From positions 790,501 through 854,500 of the forward strand of contig CAJQUW010001043.1 of assembly GCA_907163375.1 (NCBI GenBank): a stretch of 64,000 nucleotides of DNA, written 5' to 3'. A model generated the notes under the pieces. That model saw only the letters and a program-made list of their open reading frames with translations. It had not been told where the DNA came from and did no database searches. The DNA comes from Prostheceraeus crozeri. Lineage: Eukaryota > Platyhelminthes > Polycladida > Euryleptidae. Positions within the stretch are counted from its first letter, which is position 1. The number at the start of each line of letters is the position of its first letter. Both the position numbers and the translations under genes were made by a program. Of the stretch, positions 59,052-64,000 are shown piece by piece.

Positions 59052-59142
59052 TTCTCGGGCGCTTCGCGCCCTCGAAATTTTTCGGATTATAGGGTAAATA
59101 AATTTTCTCGTGCGCTTCGCGCACTCGAAAATTTATTTACCC
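59052..59142. repeat. Two GC-rich stem-loops in AT-rich arms
   Basis: GGGCGCTTCGCGCCC (near 59059-59073) and GTGCGCTTCGCGCAC (near 59111-59125) are sister hairpins with CTTCG loops. The second is extended by long AT-rich arms: GTAAATAAATTTTC on the left (59092-59106) is repeated inverted on the right up to 59142. They sit directly left of the telomere repeats. Confidence 0.8.
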
Positions 59143-59177
59143 ATGGGTTCCGGGTGCCATAGATACTCTTCTTGCTT

Positions 59178-59306
59178 CCCTAACCCTAACCTTAACCCTA
59201 ACCCTAACCCTAACCCTAACCCTAACCCTAACCCTAACCCTAACCCTAACCCTAACCCTAACCCTAACCTTAACCCTAACCCTAACCCTAACCCTTAACC
59301 CTAACC
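59178..59306. repeat. Telomere-type repeat array (CCCTAA)n
   Basis: About 130 bp of CCCTAA hexamers (TTAGGG on the minus strand) with a few CCTTAA variants, some 21-22 units. It is internal, since genes lie on both sides. The 62-codon frame that runs through it is only the translation of the repeat. Confidence 0.95.
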
Positions 59307-59312
59307 TAGTAT

Positions 59313-59425
59313 TTTAATTTGATTATTTGAATTTTGGCGCGAAATTCAAATTTTCGAAAAAATCTTTAAATTTGATTATTCGAATTTTGGCGCGAAATTT
59401 GAATTTTCGAAATTTAGCGCTTAAT
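59313..59425. promoter_or_regulatory. Tandem ~53-bp repeat with E2F-like boxes
   Basis: The unit TTTGATTATTTGAATTTTGG.. occurs twice (from about 59318 and 59371). Each carries TTTTGGCGCGAAA (59332-59344 and 59385-59397), which equals a palindromic E2F consensus, followed by a third partial unit with AGCGC. It lies about 330 bp upstream of a TATA box, so it could be a cell-cycle-linked enhancer or an origin-associated repeat. Confidence 0.6.
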
Positions 59426-59684
59426 TCAAATTTTAATGTTCTATTCAAACCACACGTTTTATAACTTCAAATATGAATCATTATATGACTATTAATAATA
59501 ACATGTATATCAAATAATACATCAGTCCATCAGTTCATATTACTTTGAATTCACTCTACTGTTTACATGTAGAAATCTTTCAACACATATGATGGCACTT
59601 CCATTTCTAAGGTTAAAAATAAACCAGCTGTTCCAATTCTTGTTTGAGTTATCAATTTTGTTTAACCGTACCAATTCCAGGATG

Positions 59685-60481
59685 TGATGTCATAAGGTCT
59701 TTGTTCATAGTTGCTTTGTCAATTTCATATATAAAGAAGTTGCACACAACGAATTTTCACTCATTTTCAAATTATTTAGTGTCCATAACAGACGTCGCTC
59801 TTCGTTCCTCCGTTCTCCGGTTCTTATTACAATTCTGAAGTGAGTTTCATTGTCATGTTGTGCTACTTTATAGGATATTCGGGAGTAGGAACATTATTAA
59901 GTTTTTATAACCAAATAGCTTTAAATATAGAAGCTTGGGTTTTTAGGATAGGAACACTTTATGTTATATTATTAACCATGTTTTTTTTAATTTTTCATCC
60001 TATATTAAGTCACTGAGCGAGAGACATGAATATATCAGTTTAAATGTAAGTGTATTTGAATCAACAAGATTTTCACAGTTTGTTTATAAATAAAAGATAC
60101 CTAAATAAAGCCTTCATCCATTTTAAATATTCAGTCTGTCATCTGCTAACAGATGTATAAAATTCAAGCTTGTTTAATTAAACAAATTGAGGATTGGTTG
60201 AAATTTTCGAAATTTCACTTTCATTTCATTAAATTAATTTCGAAATTAAATAATAGTAAATCAGCTGTTTCCAAATTTCAACTCTTCTTATGAGCTAACC
60301 CTTTTCGAATAAATATCTAATTTTCGACTTTCGGTTTCAATTTCAACTTCAAATTTTATTTCTTCTTAAGATTTGTCAAATATTAATCTAGTACTTAATA
60401 AAGGTTTGAAGATGGTACATAAATGATTTCTCATTTAAAAAGAGATTAAATTATAATAAAATTTTTTTATCCTCTACAGAA
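59685..60481 (+). promoter_or_regulatory. Promoter, leader exon and leader intron of the 60.5-62.4 kb gene
   Basis: TGATGTCA (a CRE-like word, 59685-59692) and TATATAAAG (59728-59736) precede a leader that ends at a possible donor (CTGAA/GTGAGT, about 59838). A good acceptor (pyrimidine tract, CTCTACAG) ends at 60479, two bases before the ATG at 60482. The intervening ~640 bp would be a leader intron; it also contains a hydrophobic mitochondrial-like segment (see findings). Confidence 0.5.
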
Positions 60482-62432
60482 ATGGTTCGACAAGAAAGCA
60501 TCGCACGGCAACGTCTCATCTTCCATTTCTGTGAGACTTGCCAACTGCCCGTTCGACATGCGAACAAAAGCGGGCACAAGGAGTGCACCTTCCGAGAAGA
60601 CTGCTCCTACATCTACTGCCTTTCCTGTAGGACGTATGAAAGGAGTGATATGAAGGCTAACACCGATTCGGCGAAGGCCTTCATTGTTCGTCATACCCCC
60701 TGTGCTCTTGAGAATGGACGGAAAGGGATCAATTTGACTTCTAGTCATGAAAAAAAGAAGTTGCAACGCCTCTTTTCGAAGGACAGGCCGGTGGAAGGTA
60801 TTTTATCCCAGGTGGACGAACCTCAACAGCCTCCCAAGAAAGCCCCTAAGTCTCGCGCTCCCAAGAAGGCCCCTAAGTCCCGAGAATTTGTCGACGAGAC
60901 TTTGAGCGATTTTGAGGTAAGTGATGTCAATCCTAGTTTCAACGAATAACTGATCCACTGGGGATAGATAAAATGCTACTTCATTAAGTCAATATAAGCA
61001 TATGTCGTTTACACATTTCAGGATTTGGTGATGCCCCCACCGAAGAAGACAAAGGTGTTGGTGCAGAAAAAACTCATCGTTAAAGATGTGAGAATCTATT
61101 TACTTGGGTTATCATTCATATGCATAATTAAATCAATGTTGTTAAAACATTTCAGACTGAACCACCTCAAGCGATGACAGTCGGGTTTGAAGATGGAAAC
61201 GTGGTGGAAAACTTGCGAAAGGTAACAAATTAATTTGCTTAATAGTTTCTAAGGAGAAATCAAATATGAATCTCTTTTTTAGCTGTTTCCAAGTGTTCAA
61301 TCAATCCCCGCATGCCCGAAGCTGCCTCGAGGGAATTCCCCAGGAGACAAAAAACTCGCTTCCAGCCCCGTAAGTGTGATTGCTGTGGTCTACGCTCAGA
61401 TAACAGACAACAACAACACCTTGAAAACCTGTCTATGTCTATCTCTTTATATAAACATATTGTCACATTTTTCCGCTGCAGGCTGTGCGATCTCTATCCC
61501 TTAAAAAGCATAGGAGCTTTTTAAGCACGCCAGCGACAACCACGTCCATTGAGGACAATGAGGAGAGGCCCTACTCCATACGCGAATCATCCTCATCTGA
61601 GGATTCTGCAACATCATCCTCATCCGACGATTCTCCAACATCGTCATCCGATGATGACGATGAATCTGTTACTAATGTAAGTATGAAGCTTGGTTAACTG
61701 CTTCAGTGTAGAATTTTCTATTAAAACATTTTGAAACTTACTTTGTTGACAATTATCCTAATAAACAATTGTTTCCTTTGTTTACAGGAGTCCGTCATGT
61801 GTGCCTCACAGGCAGAGGTGTCCTTCAGCCACATCCGGGCATCCCCCAGCTGGAGCGTCCGCCTGCCGCTGTCCCCGATGATGACGCTTGCTCCTCCATC
61901 CCCTGTGCGTCCTCTATCGCCCGCAGTTCCTTCTTGTCCGTCACCTCCGATCCCACCCCCTCCAACGCCCGCAGCTCCTTCCTCTCCGTCACCTCCGATC
62001 CCAGCCGCAGCTCCTTCCTCCGCGACACCTCCTATCCCCGCCGCAGCTCCTGCTACAGTTCCCAAGGCCCCTCTCCCAGTGCGAGAGTATGATGTCGACC
62101 TCGATGCAACGACGGATGAAGACATGTACACAAAACTACGCCGTTGTCAAGAGCGTCTAAGGGAGTCAGAGGCCCGTGAGGCTCAACTAATAGAGGACAA
62201 CAGAGGTTTGGTTGAGTCCTTACAAAATATAACTCAATCAAACCTCCTGTTGGCCTCGCAAGTGACCAACACTCAGAGGCACGACAAAGAAACATTGGTG
62301 CACATCGAGTGCAGAGACAATGCCATTAGAAAGGTGCGTCTAACGAGGATGGACGACTTGGGTGGCTGCAGTGAAAGCTGCAGCCACTTGAAGTTGTACC
62401 ACAATGGTATTGTGAAATGTGTTAAACTTTGA
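60482..62432 (+). CDS. Six-exon gene: Cys/His module, acidic and proline-rich linker, coiled coil
   Basis: The gene spans 60482-62432 and contains five short introns (about 62-112 bp) between 60917 and 61787. Each begins GT (mostly GTAAGT or GTGAGA) and ends in AG after a T-rich tract. All lie between codons, so frame is kept throughout and the product would be about 497 residues. The first part (60520-60720) has a Cys/His module (HFCETCQLPVRHANKSGHKE, then DCSYIYCLSCRTYE) likely to bind zinc. Next is a lysine-proline linker (KKAPKSR repeated), an acidic serine-rich segment at about 61560-61670, a proline/alanine-rich stretch at 61860-62080, and a coiled coil at about 62120-62300. The last part has CSESCSHLKLYHNG. 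I do not recognise the family; membership of the neighbouring virus-like element is inferred from position and promoter style. No break is visible. Confidence 0.6.
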
Positions 62433-62522
62433 CTTTTTTTCTTTGAAAATTAATTACTGAAAATTTTATGTGTTTTCTCTTTACAACAGATCGGAACATA
62501 CGGTATTGGCTGGTGATGACGC

Positions 62523-62583
62523 TGACGTCATTAGATGGTAGATGTATATAAGGGCTTGCTAATTTCTATCCTCATCAATAATC
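62523..62583 (+). promoter_or_regulatory. CRE and TATA promoter of the polymerase gene
   Basis: A perfect CRE/ATF palindrome TGACGTCA (62523-62530), TATATAAG (62545-62552), then ATCCTCA (62568-62574), also found downstream of the TATA boxes at 57.6-57.8 kb. The ATG follows at 62584, giving a very short leader. Confidence 0.65.
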
Positions 62584-64000
62584 ATGGTTGTCTGTACCAA
62601 GTGTGGAAAAGTGTTCACTCTCATAGGCAATTTGCAACGACATGAAAAATTTTGTAAGTTAGGAAAAACATATCAATGTAGCAAGTGTCCATATAAGACG
62701 AATAGGATGGATAATCTTAAGAGGCATAAACTTGTATGCAATAATAAACCGAATGATAGCATAACAGAGTCAAATTCAAATAATCAAAATAGATCTACTT
62801 CTAAGCCAACAACCAGCGCTTCAACTAACATACAAAACTTTATGCAATACTGCTCTCGGTGTGGCAAAACGTATAACTCTATAAGTAGATTTCGACAGCA
62901 TATGAATGTACATAACACAAATAGTGAGATGAATATGCATAATAACTATGGAACTGTTAGTCTCAGCGAAAGCGCACTCAATGGCCATGCACGTGTGTAT
63001 GATATCACGCCAACAACACCTACTGTGGACATAACATCATTCTTAGAAAGCATGCGTTCCATGTTAGGGAATTTAGTGTCTGACTTACTAAGGAGCTATC
63101 AATTGCGCGGTCGTCTGATTGCACAAATTCGTTATGTCCGTTCTAATCCTCAAGAAGAAGAAACTTTTCTCGCACACTTTACCTCATCATCCTCAAACTA
63201 TATTTATGACTATGATTCTTGGTTTCAGGATCATCTAAATAGTCTAATAAATCATATTGAAGCCTTCACAAAAAAGGGTAGCAATTGGATTATAGATGAT
63301 GTACAAAATATAGAGTTCAATGTAATAACAAGTCCAATACTGTCAGGTGGACAATCATTTCCTCTACCAAAGAAGTTAAAAAACTCTAAAGCTGTCATTA
63401 ATGTTAATTCAAATGCAAATGATTGCTTCCTATATGCAGTTTTATCAATATTGCATTATAATGAAGTACCTTATTCAAGGAATGAAGTAAAATCATATAG
63501 TGAGTGGACATCTGAGCTAAATATGGAAGGCATTTCCACACCAGTATCAATCAAAGATATTCCAAAATTTGAGAAAAATAATGATATTAAAATTAACATT
63601 CACTTTTATGAAAATGGACTCAAAGGTGTTCGTTACAATAGTAACTTTACTGGTAGGCAAACGGTTAATATTTTGCTAATTCTAAACAATGGAGCAGCAC
63701 ACTATTGTGGAATTCCAAAGCTGTCAAGATTGTATAGGAGAACTTTAAAAAGACATAAATACTTCTGCGAAAGATGCACTCAGTCATTCACATATAAAAC
63801 AACACTAGAACGACACTTCCAGTTTTGTATTCGAGGAAAAGCACAAATAGAAAAAATGCCATCGGATCTAAAAGTACTAACAAGTAGCATGGAATATCAA
63901 CTAAGTCCTCCTTTAGTAATTTATGCAGATATAGAGTGCTACATTGATAATAAAATACATAAACCTGCGGCCATTGGAGTTTATCATGTCTGGCATAATG
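62584..64000 (+). CDS. Polinton/Maverick-type DNA polymerase B, N-terminal part (runs off window)
   Basis: An open frame of 472 codons continues past the right edge. It starts with two C2H2-like zinc fingers (CTKCGKVF..., residues 4-24; CSKCPYKT..., about 32-52) and a third near 91-113. Near residue 280 is the NDCFLYAVLSILHY segment, then VSIKDIPKFEKNNDIKINI, AAHYCGIPKLSRL and another CxxC...H...C finger (CERCTQSF, about 395). This order precedes the polymerase in Polinton/Maverick and related protein-primed polymerases. YADIEC near 447-452 is exonuclease motif I (D449, E451), acting in proofreading. The polymerase palm motifs must lie beyond the window. Treated as part of a virus-like element; it looks whole as far as visible, with no breaks seen, and is probably young. 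A linear-plasmid polymerase is a less likely alternative. Confidence 0.85.
   Translation, partial: MVVCTKCGKVFTLIGNLQRHEKFCKLGKTYQCSKCPYKTNRMDNLKRHKLVCNNKPNDSITESNSNNQNRSTSKPTTSASTNIQNFMQYCSRCGKTYNSISRFRQHMNVHNTNSEMNMHNNYGTVSLSESALNGHARVYDITPTTPTVDITSFLESMRSMLGNLVSDLLRSYQLRGRLIAQIRYVRSNPQEEETFLAHFTSSSSNYIYDYDSWFQDHLNSLINHIEAFTKKGSNWIIDDVQNIEFNVITSPILSGGQSFPLPKKLKNSKAVINVNSNANDCFLYAVLSILHYNEVPYSRNEVKSYSEWTSELNMEGISTPVSIKDIPKFEKNNDIKINIHFYENGLKGVRYNSNFTGRQTVNILLILNNGAAHYCGIPKLSRLYRRTLKRHKYFCERCTQSFTYKTTLERHFQFCIRGKAQIEKMPSDLKVLTSSMEYQLSPPLVIYADIECYIDNKIHKPAAIGVYHVWHN

Larger units (their letters stand above)
57328..64000. mobile_element. Edge of a Polinton-like (virus-like) element, partial
   Basis: The compact block from about 57.3 kb to the window edge differs from the gene-poor DNA to its left: short leaders, four TATA boxes, a divergent promoter, phase-0 introns, and a protein-primed polymerase. 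Integrase, capsid, packaging ATPase and protease genes expected of a Polinton are not in view and may lie beyond 64000. No terminal inverted repeat was found on the left side, so the left edge is uncertain (the minisatellite at 56.87 kb is one candidate limit). Visible parts look whole. The small genes may alternatively be independent of the polymerase. Confidence 0.45.

Noticed and set aside
59110-59298. 62-codon frame with NPNPNP repeats
   Set aside because: It is only the translation of the CCCTAA telomere repeat.
59640-59838. 64-codon frame upstream of the spliced gene
   Set aside because: It overlaps the TATA box and leader and has no motif; the leader exon reading fits better.
61721-62131. 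136-codon Gly/Ala-rich frame on the minus strand, plus overlapping plus-strand frames at 61769-62160
   Set aside because: They are shadows of the proline/alanine-rich exon of the 60.5-62.4 kb gene.

Overview
The window looks like AT-rich, gene-poor nuclear DNA of an invertebrate animal, probably marine. The evidence is the last exon of an animal-type phosphoglycerate kinase gene, an intronless cationic amino acid transporter of the SLC7/APC type, GT-AG introns, AATAAA polyadenylation signals, TTAGGG-type telomere repeats and a dense layer of animal transposons. The species cannot be named from this sequence. No tRNA, rRNA or CRISPR array was seen.

Layout. 1-12.4 kb: non-autonomous elements with inverted ends (1611-2812, 11405-12323) and a decayed CR1/L2-like LINE on the minus strand (about 4.8-7.7 kb). 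17.1-18.1 kb: Tc1-like remnant. 19035-22947: a nearly complete hAT transposon with matched ends and a decayed transposase. 23.9-26.6 kb: the 3' part of a Penelope-like retroelement (GIY-YIG endonuclease), split by a 1,968-bp insertion with an 8-bp target duplication, and followed 74 bp after its stop codon by a sequence that meets the type I hammerhead ribozyme consensus. 27.05-27.33 kb: a large imperfect palindrome. 27859-31443: a pogo/jerky-like element with 30-bp inverted ends that contains a Tc1 deletion derivative and a 5'-truncated LINE. 34143-37282: a transposon with 432-bp inverted ends whose protein resembles the RAG1-N-terminus-like N-RAG-TP family known from Aplysia.

Host genes lie at 41.6-44.7 kb: the terminal PGK exon (minus strand) and, less than 1 kb away on the plus strand, the 616-residue transporter. 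A possible small secreted peptide precursor is at 45889-46146. A fold-back repeat of about 1.1 kb sits at 49.55-50.65 kb. The rest of 44.7-56.8 kb shows no convincing gene.

57.3-64.0 kb has a different character: compact genes with strong TATA boxes, a divergent promoter, a six-exon gene whose five internal introns are all phase 0, and, running off the right edge, a Polinton/Maverick-type protein-primed DNA polymerase B with N-terminal zinc fingers. Between the gene pairs is a non-coding block with direct repeats, a TGACCT tract, two GC-rich stem-loops, about 130 bp of telomere repeats and two TTTTGGCGCGAAA (E2F-like) boxes. I read this as one edge of a young virus-like element, visibly unbroken as far as it can be seen. 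The telomere repeats and palindromes within it are the most unusual feature of the window, along with the hammerhead/Penelope pair and the N-RAG-TP-like transposon.
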